Assembly: GCF_007741515.1 (NCBI RefSeq)
Contig: NZ_CP036263.1
Span: forward strand, 5,071,178-5,135,177
Reading direction: 5' to 3'
DNA length: 64,000 bases
DNA from: Adhaeretor mobilis
GTDB taxonomy: Bacteria > Planctomycetota > Planctomycetia > Pirellulales > Lacipirellulaceae
Shown here: positions 45,263 to 54,393 of the stretch, piece after piece
Position numbering within the stretch: position 1 is the stretch's first letter
How the letters are laid out: the number at the start of each line of letters is the position of its first letter
The notes under the pieces: model-generated
The model's database searches: none
Seen by the model: the letters and a program-made list of their open reading frames with translations, nothing else
What the model was told of the DNA's origin: nothing
Program-made: the position numbers and the translations under genes

Positions 45263-46375
45263 ATGAATTACCAGACAGATAACCGCATCGTTCTGACACT
45301 GGACGCCGGCGGTACGAATTTCGCTTTCTCTGCCATCCGGCAAGGAGAAGAGATGACCCAGCCGGTCACTCTGCCCGCGGAAGCGAACGATCTGGAGGCT
45401 AGTCTCAACAACTTGATCTCGGGATTCGAGCAGCTCGTGGGCCAGCTTTCAGAGCGCCCGTCTGCTATTAGTTTTGCTTTCCCTGGTCCCGCCGACTATC
45501 CACGGGGCATCATCTACAACGTGGGGAATCTTCCGGCTTATCAGGGTGGGGTTGCAGTGGGGCCCATGCTCGAAGGTCATTTCGACTTACCGGTGTACAT
45601 CAACAACGATGGCGACTTGTTTGCCTACGGAGAAGCCATAGCGGGGCTGCTGCCTGAAGTCAATCGAATGTTAGCCGAAGCCGGTAGCCCTAAGCGGTAT
45701 CAGAATCTTTTTGCCGTGACCTTAGGCACAGGGTTTGGTGGCGGAATCGTGCAAAATGGCCAACTGTTTCTGGGAGACAACTCAGCAGCTGGCGAAATCT
45801 GGATACTCAGGAACAAGATCCGAAGCGACTGCTTTGCTGAAGAGGGGGCAAGTATTCGTGCTGTTCAGTCAGCTTATGCAGCCGCAGCGGGAATCGATGC
45901 AGCCGCTGCCCCGCCGCCCAAAGAGATTTTCAAGATCGGGATGGGGCAGAAACTAGGCAACCAGGTCGCGGCACAGCAAGCCTTCGAAACTTTAGGGGAA
46001 GTCGTGGGCGATGCGATGGCCAACGCGCTGACACTGATCGACGGATTGGCAATTATTGGTGGCGGCCTAGCCGGAGCAGCTCCGCTGTTCATGCCGCGAC
46101 TCGTGCAGGAGATGAATGGTACGATCTGCAAGTACAACGGAGAGACAATCCCTCGTCTAGCACAGCGCGTGTATGACTTGACCAATGAGCAATCGCAGCG
46201 AGATTTCCTGCGCGGTGAATCCAAGGAGATTGCTGTGCCTCGCTCAGACCGCACAATTCTTTGTGACCCACTGAAACGAATCGGCGTGGGGATTTCGCAA
46301 CTGGGGACCAATCGTGCAGTCGCGATCGGAGCCTATGCCTACGCACTTCAGCAACTAGATAATTCAATCACTTGA
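45263..46375 (+). CDS. ROK family sugar kinase
   Basis: The product is about 370 residues with the ROK ATP-binding opening IVLTLDAGGTNFAFSAIR, FAFPGPADYPRGIIYNVGNL, NNDGDLFAYGEAI (catalytic Asp) and LGTGFGGGIVQNGQLFLGDN. The usual zinc signature CxCGxxGCxE is absent; only one cysteine (IRSDCFAEEG) lies in that region. It also has an insertion before the C-terminus. It phosphorylates a hexose such as mannose, glucose or fructose. It lies between the FucP gene and the mannosidase gene, 48 bases after the former. A start at the GTG 45257 is possible. Confidence 0.8.
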   Translation: MNYQTDNRIVLTLDAGGTNFAFSAIRQGEEMTQPVTLPAEANDLEASLNNLISGFEQLVGQLSERPSAISFAFPGPADYPRGIIYNVGNLPAYQGGVAVGPMLEGHFDLPVYINNDGDLFAYGEAIAGLLPEVNRMLAEAGSPKRYQNLFAVTLGTGFGGGIVQNGQLFLGDNSAAGEIWILRNKIRSDCFAEEGASIRAVQSAYAAAAGIDAAAAPPPKEIFKIGMGQKLGNQVAAQQAFETLGEVVGDAMANALTLIDGLAIIGGGLAGAAPLFMPRLVQEMNGTICKYNGETIPRLAQRVYDLTNEQSQRDFLRGESKEIAVPRSDRTILCDPLKRIGVGISQLGTNRAVAIGAYAYALQQLDNSIT

Positions 46376-46401
46376 TTCAACATAGATTTGAGAGCGATCG
46401 C

Positions 46402-48762
46402 ATGAAACTCTTCTTATTCGCAGCCGCTTTGCTGGCTGCATTGCCTACCGCTGCACTAAATACAACGGCCCTGCGCGCCGACGAGACCACCGATCTGACA
46501 AGGTTCGTCAATCCACAGATCGACACGCACAATTCGCGATGGTTTTACTTTTCCTCAGCTTGCCGACCATTTGGCATGGTTAATCTCAGTCCAGATACTC
46601 AAACCGAGGGAAGCTGGAAGAGTGGCTATCTGTATGGCGATGACACGATTCGCTGCTTTAGTCACGTGCATGCTTGGCAGATGTCGGGGATTGCAGTCAT
46701 GCCAACTACGGGTCCCCTGCAGGGGCATCTAGGAATGGATGCCTATGAATCCAAGTATTCCCATGACGATGAGGTGGTGCGCCCTGGGTACCACAAAGTC
46801 TACTTGGATCGCTACAAGATCGCTGCCGAGCTCACCTCGACGTGCCGCGTCGGTTGGCACCGCTACACCTTCCCGGCTAGCGAAGAGAGTTACATTCTCT
46901 TCGATACTGGCGCTTTCTTGGGTCATGGCCCGATGGTTTCGTCTAAAGTCCAGCGGATAAGCGAGACGGAAATAGCGGGCTACGCGCTGATGGAGAAGAC
47001 TTCACGTCGTCCCAAAGACACCTACGTCTATTTCGTTGCCCAATTCAACAAGCCGTTCACCCAATTCATCAGTTGGTCCGCAGGTGAGTTGCAAAGCGAA
47101 ACAGAATCGGTGGAAGGGGCCAACGTCGGTGCTGCGGTCAAATTTGCTACAACACAAGATGAGCAAGTCCTCGCCAAGGTGGCCATTTCCTACACCAGCA
47201 TTGAAGGTGCTCGGAAAAACCTCGCGGCAGAATCGCCACATTGGGATTTCGATCGAGTAGTTGCCGAATCGACCTCCGAGTGGAACGAGTGGCTAGGTCG
47301 CATCCAAGTGAGTGGCGGTACACTTCAACAGCAAACCAAGCTCTACACCGATCTGTGGCACTCGCTTCTAGGGCGACGCATTATCAGCGACGTCGATGGC
47401 AAGTATTGCGATATGACCGGCCCAGAACCAAAGGTTCGGCAAAAGCGACTGCGTAGCGACGGAACCCCCGTATTCGATCACTACAACTTCGACGCGCTCT
47501 GGGGAAGCCATTGGTCTCTGAATATTCTCTGGTCGATGTCCTATCCTCAGGTGATGGACGGTTTCTGTGAAACGATGATCGATATGTATCGGGACGGCGG
47601 GCTCATTCCGCGTGGGCCGTCGGGCGGGAACTACACCTATGTGATGATCGGCGACCCAGCCAGTTCATTTTTTGCCACAGCCTTTAACAAGGGAATACGC
47701 AGTTACGACTACGAGGCAGCCTACGAGGGGCTACGTAAGAACGCCTTCCCCGGAGGCATCCGCGATCACGCTGGATACGAACACAAGAAGAACGCTCATG
47801 GTGGAGGCATGCAATTCTATGTCGATTTGGGGTATGTACCAGAAGACATGGGTGGGAGCGGAGCACATCGTGATGGAGCTGCCATGACCCTCGAGTATGC
47901 CTATCAAGATTGGTGCCTCGCACAATTCGCCAAAGCACTCGGCAAGGAGCAAGACTACCGACTATTCATGGAGCGATCGCAAAACTATAGGAACCTTTGG
48001 GATCCTGAGATGAAGCTAATGCGTCCGAAGATGAAAGACGGGAGTTGGATGCCCAACTTCCAGCCGTACGGAAAGGGATTTCACGGCAAGGGCTTTTGCG
48101 AAAGCAACTCGATGATCTACTCCAACTACGTGCCCCACGACATGGCGGGACTTATTCAACTCTTTGGTGGCCAAGAGGCTTACTCTCAATTCCTCAACGG
48201 TTCGTTCGACCAAAGCGTCGAAAGGCGATTCGTCGCGGATCATGGCAAGCACGCTGAAATGGTCGTCGACTACGATAATCAACCAGGGACTGCGATGGCA
48301 CACCTGTTCAACTACAGTGGCAAGCCGTGGCTTTCTCAAAAGTGGGTGAGGGAAGTCAAACTTAAGGCACACGGCGATGTTACACCCTACGGCGGGTACC
48401 ATGGCGACGAAGACCAGGGGCAAATGGGAGCTCTCGGCGTGCTGATGGCGATCGGACTGTTTCAAGTAGATGGAGGGGCGGCAGTCGACTCCATCTACGA
48501 AATTACAACGCCACTATTCGAGAAGACCACCATCAATCTGGCTGCCCCCTACTACCCTGGTGATAAGTTTGAGATCGTGGCGAGAAACCGGTCCCCTGAA
48601 AATATCTACATCCAGACGGCGACACTCAACGGCAAACCACTGAGTGACTGCTGGATTCGCCACAGCGATCTTGTCGCAGGCGGAAAGCTGGAACTCACTC
48701 TCGGTGCCACACCCAACAAACAGTGGGGGTCGGCAGAACCACCCTCTGATATTGGCAAGTAA
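46402..48762 (+). CDS. Secreted GH92 alpha-mannosidase
   Basis: The product is 786 residues, with the start at 46402 chosen for the signal peptide (KLFLFAAALLAALPTAALNT). The N-terminal beta-sandwich has the GH92 pattern FVNPQIDTHNSRWFYFSSAC and HVHAWQMSGIAVMPTTGPL; the (alpha/alpha)6 domain has LWGSHWSLNILWSMSYPQVM, MTLEYAYQDWCLAQFAKALG and the base-bearing loop GGYHGDEDQGQMGALGVL. GH92 enzymes are calcium-dependent exo-alpha-mannosidases. It is the last gene of the operon that starts with the GH30 gene, and it points to an alpha-mannose-bearing substrate. Confidence 0.88.
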   Translation: MKLFLFAAALLAALPTAALNTTALRADETTDLTRFVNPQIDTHNSRWFYFSSACRPFGMVNLSPDTQTEGSWKSGYLYGDDTIRCFSHVHAWQMSGIAVMPTTGPLQGHLGMDAYESKYSHDDEVVRPGYHKVYLDRYKIAAELTSTCRVGWHRYTFPASEESYILFDTGAFLGHGPMVSSKVQRISETEIAGYALMEKTSRRPKDTYVYFVAQFNKPFTQFISWSAGELQSETESVEGANVGAAVKFATTQDEQVLAKVAISYTSIEGARKNLAAESPHWDFDRVVAESTSEWNEWLGRIQVSGGTLQQQTKLYTDLWHSLLGRRIISDVDGKYCDMTGPEPKVRQKRLRSDGTPVFDHYNFDALWGSHWSLNILWSMSYPQVMDGFCETMIDMYRDGGLIPRGPSGGNYTYVMIGDPASSFFATAFNKGIRSYDYEAAYEGLRKNAFPGGIRDHAGYEHKKNAHGGGMQFYVDLGYVPEDMGGSGAHRDGAAMTLEYAYQDWCLAQFAKALGKEQDYRLFMERSQNYRNLWDPEMKLMRPKMKDGSWMPNFQPYGKGFHGKGFCESNSMIYSNYVPHDMAGLIQLFGGQEAYSQFLNGSFDQSVERRFVADHGKHAEMVVDYDNQPGTAMAHLFNYSGKPWLSQKWVREVKLKAHGDVTPYGGYHGDEDQGQMGALGVLMAIGLFQVDGGAAVDSIYEITTPLFEKTTINLAAPYYPGDKFEIVARNRSPENIYIQTATLNGKPLSDCWIRHSDLVAGGKLELTLGATPNKQWGSAEPPSDIGK

Positions 48763-48884
48763 CGCGGCCACTTAACATCGGATGTCTCCGAGCAACAGTC
48801 GCAATATGGTAATAGGAGTCACTATCCTCCCTACTCTTCCGCTGAGTTTCTAGCTGGAATTAGTTCCGCTCGCAACAGCAAGCA

Positions 48885-49135
48885 CTGGTGTCGAGCTGTA
48901 CGTGATCCAGATCGGCGCCGGTGGGAATCCTGGAACAAAAGAACAGCCACTCATGATTCGGACGATGCCGCAACGCGCTCAGCAACCAATCACAGTCGTT
49001 CTGTGAAGTGGAATCTATCTCGGCGAATCGCTGGTCTTTACAGCAGCGGATTCCGGCGTGAAGAATGCAACCGAGGAGTACCGCAGTGTAGCTGGCGAAG
49101 AGGCGATTCCCAGCGGGGGTAGAAATCTAGCTACC
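48885..49135 (+). pseudogene. N-terminal relic of a parallel beta-helix protein
   Basis: One frame reads ELYVIQIGAGGNPGTKEQPL, then QQPITVVL, a TGA at about 49002, then SGIYLGESLVFTAADSGVKN and EEYRSVAGEEAIPSGG. This is the familiar N-terminal segment of secreted right-handed beta-helix proteins (A-NPGT-xx-P, PxTVxLxxGxYxLxESL, TAxDSGT, YRxxxGExxxxSGG). The in-frame stop, the absence of a signal peptide and the loss of the helix body show it is dead. Confidence 0.6.
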
Positions 49136-49523
49136 AAGCGCACTCTACCCCTTCATAACCGGTGGTACAGGAATTCGAAGCTGGTCACTGCCACACTTCG
49201 CAAGCCGGTAGAAACGGAATCGCCTTCGTCGGTGACCCTAAAGCGGGCTGCAACGGCTTAGTTGGTAGAGCTCACGCGCTAAGTTCGCAGCAATCAATGG
49301 ACAACTTGTGCCAAGAGCATCGCATTATCCGGCTGATTCCCTCGTCGTGGGGCATAGCGTTGGATCACAACCTGATTCACTCTGAGACCGACAGCAGGAA
49401 GGCCCGAAAGGGCTGCTTCCCGCAACTTGGAGACTGGTTCCACACGTGTGGGCAGGTCACGTGTAAGCGAGACTTCACCTCGACAAGCAGGCATTGCGAG
49501 AGCTAGAAGTACTAGCTTTCTGT
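49136..49523. other. Gene-free stretch of about 390 bases
   Basis: This lies between the beta-helix relic and the convergent alginate-lyase-like gene. No frame here shows protein features I recognise. It is probably further decayed sequence of the same lost gene. Confidence 0.4.
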
Positions 49524-50741
49524 CTATGGTGCTACCTCGATCGGGTTCAAGCCTCGTGGCAATCCGTAAGACGTCAAGGTGCCCCATGGTATGTGGGTTG
49601 TCGATGAACCTTCTGGGCGTCGCTGTTCTGCCACTCTACGACTATACGGCATATCGACTTCCATCCGATCGCAATAGTGATGAATGATCCGCTCGTAGAT
49701 CGGAGCGAATCGACCCCGCGAATTTGATGAAATCGTGCGATAGTGGTACCTGCCCTCAAAGCTCCTGTAGGGTTCGTACGGTACGTCTTCACCGAGATTG
49801 AACTTAGCCGTGTACTCAAATCCAAGAGCGAGACGATTGTCGGCAGCCCCGTAAAGATCGACACCCTGTTTCCAAGCGATCTCGCACGCACACCCGAGAA
49901 ACCCCATGCCCATTTGAGTGTGTGCCTGATCTCGGCCGCTTTCCTGGCATTCACCGAACTCGTTGAAGTAATTCTGAATCGCGCCGTTGCCCTTGCCTTG
50001 CAGGTAATAGTTGACCGCTTGCTGGAACATCTCTCGGTCGTCGAGATAAACTCCCATTGCGAGCATTGTCTGGATCATGGACGCATCCCAGTTGCCATTG
50101 GCTGAGGGATAAAAGTCCTGAATCACCGGATAGAAAACCTTCCTAAGCATTCGTTCGAATTGTGCTTGTTGATCGATATTCCAGCCGGCATCCGTGTGTC
50201 GGACGAGCTCTGCCGCATTGCAGAAGCCTATGCCCGCCATACCGATCAGCAGCTTTGCGTCGTGGCCGGAAACGGACTCCAGCGTTTCGGACCAGCCATT
50301 TAGAATTTCTATCGACTTTGTCGCGTGCTCTTGTTTTCCAGTAAGGCACCACTGCAAGGCATGTGTATAGGCAGCGCTCGAGTCGTTTGAAAAATCGGAA
50401 CTACCAATATTAGGATTGTTCCTTACCCCACGCACCACATTCGCAAACGGCTTCGGTTTGTATTCCAGTGAGGCTGATCCCACCGATCTGGAGGATCGCG
50501 ACCGTGATCTGGAACGCGATCTGGAACGCGACGGCCGGGACGATTGCAATCGTTCCCAAGCGGATATCCACGGCTGTTCGCCGGCCTCGATCTTCTGTCG
50601 GATGAATGCCAGTTCGGCGCGACTGTGAAGCAGGCCGGGATGAATGAACGGCTTTGCCTTTGCCGAAGATTCAGAACTCTCGTCAGCTAGAGTCGAAGCC
50701 GCTGGTCCAAATGCGAAAAACAGGAGAAGCAAGTATTTCAT
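49524..50741 (-). CDS. Secreted alginate-lyase-like enzyme (PL38-like), second copy
   Basis: The product is about 405 residues from the ATG at 50741 with a signal peptide (KYLLLLFFAFGPAASTLA). It is a paralogue of the enzyme at 22641 over its full length, sharing PFIHPGLLHSRAELAFIRQK, FCNAAELVRHTDAGW, SANGNWDASMIQTMLAMGVY and CQESGRDQAHTQMGMGFLGC. It differs by an Arg-Ser dipeptide run (RPSRSRSRSRSRSRSSRS, about residues 70-87) in a loop where the first copy has RRRRQPQPR. The run is encoded by imperfect GATCTGGAACGC-type repeats. The histidine pair of the first copy (GHHYCNAAEL) is GIGFCNAAEL here, so its specificity or activity may differ. Confidence 0.75.
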   Translation of the reverse strand: MKYLLLLFFAFGPAASTLADESSESSAKAKPFIHPGLLHSRAELAFIRQKIEAGEQPWISAWERLQSSRPSRSRSRSRSRSRSSRSVGSASLEYKPKPFANVVRGVRNNPNIGSSDFSNDSSAAYTHALQWCLTGKQEHATKSIEILNGWSETLESVSGHDAKLLIGMAGIGFCNAAELVRHTDAGWNIDQQAQFERMLRKVFYPVIQDFYPSANGNWDASMIQTMLAMGVYLDDREMFQQAVNYYLQGKGNGAIQNYFNEFGECQESGRDQAHTQMGMGFLGCACEIAWKQGVDLYGAADNRLALGFEYTAKFNLGEDVPYEPYRSFEGRYHYRTISSNSRGRFAPIYERIIHHYCDRMEVDMPYSRRVAEQRRPEGSSTTHIPWGTLTSYGLPRGLNPIEVAP

Positions 50742-51030
50742 GGTCAATGGCCTAAAACGTTCTGTCATTTGATACTGCATGCGGCGCAAGCGCGAGTCTC
50801 TTTCTTAACTTGCCCTAATTTATCCTTCAAGAGCCGGAAGCGACACATCCTCTGTACACCTTCCATCCTGTCATCTCGCCAGGCGTTCCGTTGAACTTTT
50901 ACCGATAGAGCAATTGGCTTTTACCGCTGTAAATCCAGCAGTAGTATATCAGACGAAGAGCCATTGTGAGCCGGCGGTTCATTCCGTGCCACCTCTCACT
51001 GCTACCACACCCACTATTTAAGAGCGTTTG

Positions 51031-51190
51031 CTAGCCGGCCAAGCGTTGGCGACGAATAAACAGCGTCAGCAAGCCCAACGCCACGAGTAAACAGATTCCA
51101 GGCTCGAGCACAGCTGCGTTCGCTACTACGAGCGGTAGAACACTTCCTGCGGAACTCGTGCTCGGTGTAGCAGTCGAGCACATTCCCGCA
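51031..51190 (-). pseudogene. PEP-CTERM tail remnant with altered motif
   Basis: The minus strand reads TSSAGSVLPLVVANAAVLEP, then GICLLVALGLLTLFIRRQRL and a TAG at 51031-51033. The hydrophobic helix and basic end are those of a PEP-CTERM tail, with VLEP in place of VPEP. Nothing recognisable precedes it, so the tail is an isolated stump. Confidence 0.5.
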
Positions 51191-51393
51191 GAGCTTGTCA
51201 AGCTTGGTCGCGGTCCGCCCGGCGACAGAGGTAGTCGAAGGACGTACTCACTCTACAAACATAGTGCTCCTGGTAGACTTTGTGCGTATCGTCTCAAAAC
51301 CTCGCAGTCATCGCGTCGGTGTCAATAAAAGGCGAGGCACCATCACACGATGGCACCCCGCCCTTGGATTACACCTATTCCTCGAAACTAGCG

Positions 51394-51832
51394 TTACGCA
51401 CAACGCTCCTTGCGACGTGCCATGAGTCCCATAAGAACCAAACTAACCATAGCTAGCGTGGTCGGCTCGGGGACCGCTGAAGCGGAAGACACTGCCGAAG
51501 TGACGTAAGTGGGGGGCGACCTCGACAACCACGCCATCGGCGGTGTGGTAGCTAAATACCAAGTCTTGGGCGTCAACCGTCTCATCGTAAGCATTGCCGA
51601 GACTGATCGACTCGCCAGCGCCCAGTGGGACAAGGGCAGTACCGCCACCACTACCGTCGTTGCCATATTCGCTCTGCCAGATCGCGAGATCTGCAGCGTC
51701 AATAGCATCGTCACCATTCGCGTCACCAAACGGGTGCAGATCAATGGGGGCGGTGAAACCAACATTGGCTTGCCAAGTCAGGAAATCCGCTCCGTCTACG
51801 AGGCCACTGCTATCGAAGTCGGCAGTGGTCGA
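51394..51832 (-). pseudogene. Dockerin-like/PEP-CTERM fragment with frameshift
   Basis: From just after the binding-protein stop, one frame reads DFDSSGLVDGADFLTWQANV and DANGDDAIDAADLAIWQSEY, two dockerin-like calcium-loop units, up to VVVEVAP. The PEP-CTERM tail (AVPEPTTLAMVSLVLMGLMA, then RRKERCA) is in another frame. The switch is at a run of six C (GTCGCCCCCCACTT); five C would join the frames as EVAPTYVTSAVSS. The fragment follows, in the same frame and without a gap, the stop of the sugar-binding protein gene, which suggests a recombination junction. Confidence 0.7.
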
Positions 51833-52876
51833 TTACTCCGCTAAGGTCGATGGCTGCTGTTCCCGGTAGTCGTCGACGTTGTCGCTATCGACGATCTGAC
51901 AGGCCACGGTCAACGTGCCCGAATATCCCTGCGGGACAGCATAAGCTTTGTCGTGATGCAACAAACAGAGCAAGCGGACGGACTCATAGCCATACAAATA
52001 GGGCTTCTGCACGACCGAACCAATGATCTTGCCGTTGCGAATTCCTTGTAACGTTGCATCAAGGTGATCGAAAGCGACGACCTGCACGTCACCCGTCTTA
52101 CCTGCTTCGTCCACGGCCTGCGCGCAAGCTGGACCGTTGCGGCTGTATAGGCCGACCAGGCATTGCACTTCAGGATGGTTCTGAAGTGCGTCGGTAGCGT
52201 TCTCCAGGGCACGGTCATCGTCGCGCTGATCGAGGTAGGTTTCCACGATCGTGTACTTGCCAGCTTCAATCGGCGCGTCTAGCTCGTCACTGACTGACGT
52301 AAAACTCTCGCGATCGGCAAGTGTATTGATCAACAATTGTCGTCGGATGCGGGCAGTCTCCCGGGAGTTATCACCCACGAAAAGGGCGATTTCCCCGCCG
52401 TCGGGCAACGCACGTTGGACCAATTCTGCCAATAACCGACCGCCATTATGATTATTGGCGCCAATGTGATAATGAGTCAGCGCATCGGGCGCTCGGTTAT
52501 CGAAGGTGGCCACGCCCACAGCGGCCGCTGCTGCACTGATAAGTCTAGTCTGATTGGTAGGGTCGAGAGGACTGATCATCAGCGCGTCGATCTTTTTCGG
52601 ATCAACATGGCGAAGCGCAGCGGTTTGCTCACTCACTGCTGTCTCGCTCGACTCGGGAGTTACCGTTTCAAGCTCGGCATTGAATTCCTCTGCCGCGTCC
52701 TTGGCACCCTCTAGAACATCATTCCAAAAAGGATCAGGCCCGCCCAAGATACATTGGATTCGCGTGGGCTCAGCCGGGAACTTCTGATTAGCGAGCGGGG
52801 CGCTCAACTGGTAGTAATAGCCCGCCAGGACCAGCACGGCGATGGTCGCGATCCAGAAATATGGTTTTCTCAACAT
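51833..52876 (-). CDS. Membrane-anchored sugar-binding protein (LacI/ribose type)
   Basis: The product is 347 residues from the ATG at 52876, which opens a membrane anchor (YFWIATIAVLVLAGYYY). An upstream in-frame GTG would add about 39 residues. The mature domain is a type 1 periplasmic binding fold: RIQCILGGPDPFWNDVLEGA, DALMISPLDPTNQT, VATFDNRAPDALTHYHIGAN (first-lobe edge), LVGLYSRNGPACAQAV, VAFDHLDATLQGIRNGKI and GSVVQKPYLYGYESVRLL. No permease or ATPase gene lies nearby, so it may act as a sugar sensor for a partner regulator rather than in transport. Two broken relatives occur at 16256 and 40482. Confidence 0.8.
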   Translation of the reverse strand: MLRKPYFWIATIAVLVLAGYYYQLSAPLANQKFPAEPTRIQCILGGPDPFWNDVLEGAKDAAEEFNAELETVTPESSETAVSEQTAALRHVDPKKIDALMISPLDPTNQTRLISAAAAAVGVATFDNRAPDALTHYHIGANNHNGGRLLAELVQRALPDGGEIALFVGDNSRETARIRRQLLINTLADRESFTSVSDELDAPIEAGKYTIVETYLDQRDDDRALENATDALQNHPEVQCLVGLYSRNGPACAQAVDEAGKTGDVQVVAFDHLDATLQGIRNGKIIGSVVQKPYLYGYESVRLLCLLHHDKAYAVPQGYSGTLTVACQIVDSDNVDDYREQQPSTLAE

Positions 52877-52994
52877 TTCATGACTCGCTTTTTCTTGCCT
52901 GAGAAGAGTAATCGGGGCCAGAGCGCGCGTTTCACCAACTCGGGCGACGTAAACTACCGCGGGTACTTTACCACGTGCTTCTAGCTCGTACAAC

Positions 52995-53735
52995 TTACCC
53001 GTCGAAAGGTTGATGACGACGTCTGCAAGAGCTTGCTACTGCAAGAATCGCTCGTACCAGTGGGCTACTTGGCTCAGGCACCGCATTGGAAGCTGACGAG
53101 ACAAGCGTGGTCGGACCCCATAGCCAGCCAACCACGCATCTAAAGCGGTAGCACCTAAAGCATCTTGCTGCCATTTCAGCAAGTCTGCGACATACCTGTC
53201 GCCATCGGCCACAAAATCGCCAGGTGGAGTGGAAGTGACATAAACGACTTTGTCTGGTAGTAGCGAGTCGTCAGACAGGCCGATGTTTAATTGTAGATTA
53301 CCATCCGTATTGGGACTGAACACGGAGTTGTCAAAGACAGAGCCCACTGTCTCGCTATCACTGTTGCCAAGCAACAGATTACCCCGCCAATACGCTTCGG
53401 CGATTTGTCCATCGTGGGGAGTGCCAAGTTCTTCCCTACCGTCGCCGGAGTTATTCGGAGGTCCGCTACTTTCGAGGTCTTGATCTTGAAAACTATTCTA
53501 CGTCCCCGGGGCGAGTGCTCCGCTAGGTCTTACAATCTCGTAGAAGTTCATGTCGAACGGTGTGACGGTATCGTTCAGAATGGAAATTTCGCCAGTGGTC
53601 GTATTGACTTCCAGTGTCGGCTGACCATCCACTACGTTGATGGTCAAAGTGGTAGTTCCCGTCTGGAAATGCGGCATGCCATCTCTGTCGTCGATTGCAC
53701 CAAATACGATTCCTGCAAGCCCGATGTCGACCCAA
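52995..53735 (-). pseudogene. Broken dockerin/PEP-CTERM secreted protein
   Basis: The frame from about 53735 reads GTTTLTINVVDGQPTLEVNT, ISILNDTVTPFDMNFYEIVR and PSGALAPGT, then a TAG at about 53498, then NSFQDQDLESSGPPNNSGDG and LGNSDSETVGSVFDNSVFSP. Relatives have Trp at the TAG position, so TGG became TAG. A dockerin-like unit follows (DGDRYVADLLKWQQDALGAT). At about 53120 the frame shifts by one in GGGGTCC into ASNAVPEPSSPLVRAILAVA, a PEP-CTERM tail ending at a TAA at 52995-52997. At least two lesions are present. Confidence 0.7.
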
Positions 53736-54199
53736 CCTGGAGCGACATTTGGTAAACGTTGAGCGTCACTCGCCAGGCAGTGAGAAACAGGGAGACGTAG
53801 AATCGAACCGGCCGCAATACATCGCCTTAAGTGGCGGTGTGAACGATAACCCAAGAGATCCCCGGCCGCACTTTGACGAACCAGAAGCTGAGGGCAGTTG
53901 CAGTTGTTGTGGCGGGAATGCCGCGAATGGCATATTTTCGCCTAATGACATTTTGGCACCCGCAAGCGAGACGTCGAGTTTGTCAGCCGTCACCAACAGA
54001 CTATCTAACATCGCTTTATTTGGAGAGGTCTCGGCGTTTTTCTACGACGCTGCCGGTGAGCCGTTACATGCCTACGGCCGCAGCGGCATCATAATGGGCG
54101 GCGTCGGCCTAACGTATCGTCCCGGGTTGCGGCACTTTCACGCCACCACTGTCCGCCAGCACAAGGCCGACTCCGTGGATTTGCCTGGAGTTCACCCGA
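53736..54199. other. Decayed stretch of about 460 bases
   Basis: Short frames on both strands give fragments such as SNIALFGEVSAFFYDAAGEP on the plus strand (about 54005-54064), which look like former protein but which I cannot assign to a family. No intact gene is present. Confidence 0.35.
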
Positions 54200-54358
54200 A
54201 CTGCGGGCCGAATTTTTCGCTTGTCTCCTCCCCCAGGAGGAGTTCATGTCGCGATGGGCGACGGTGCTGTCAAGTTTGAACCGGACGATGCTGAAATCCT
54301 CATTCTTAAGCAACTGGCTACCAAAGACGATGGCGGCATCGACAACACTGACGATTAG
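54200..54358 (+). pseudogene. C-terminal remnant of a DUF1559 protein
   Basis: The plus strand reads PPPGGVHVAMGDGAVKFEPD, then DAEILILKQLATKDDGGIDN and a TAG at 54356-54358. This is the H-x9-DG end of a DUF1559 protein (usual form HPGGVNVAMGDGSVRF), with the normal position of the first His replaced. The pilin-like N-terminus and the body are missing. It sits directly before a lipoprotein gene, the arrangement usual for intact DUF1559 pairs. Confidence 0.65.
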
Positions 54359-54393
54359 GCCATGGAAATGAACCAAGCGAATGGAGGGCAAGG

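Noticed and set aside
49247..49310. Possible tRNA: a D-arm-like GGCTTAGTTGGTAGAGCTC
   Set aside because: The D-arm pairs, but no anticodon stem or T-arm (GGTTCGA) follows and no acceptor stem can be formed.
50470..50560. CRISPR-like short repeats
   Set aside because: These imperfect 12-base repeats are coding (Arg-Ser run) and have no spacers.
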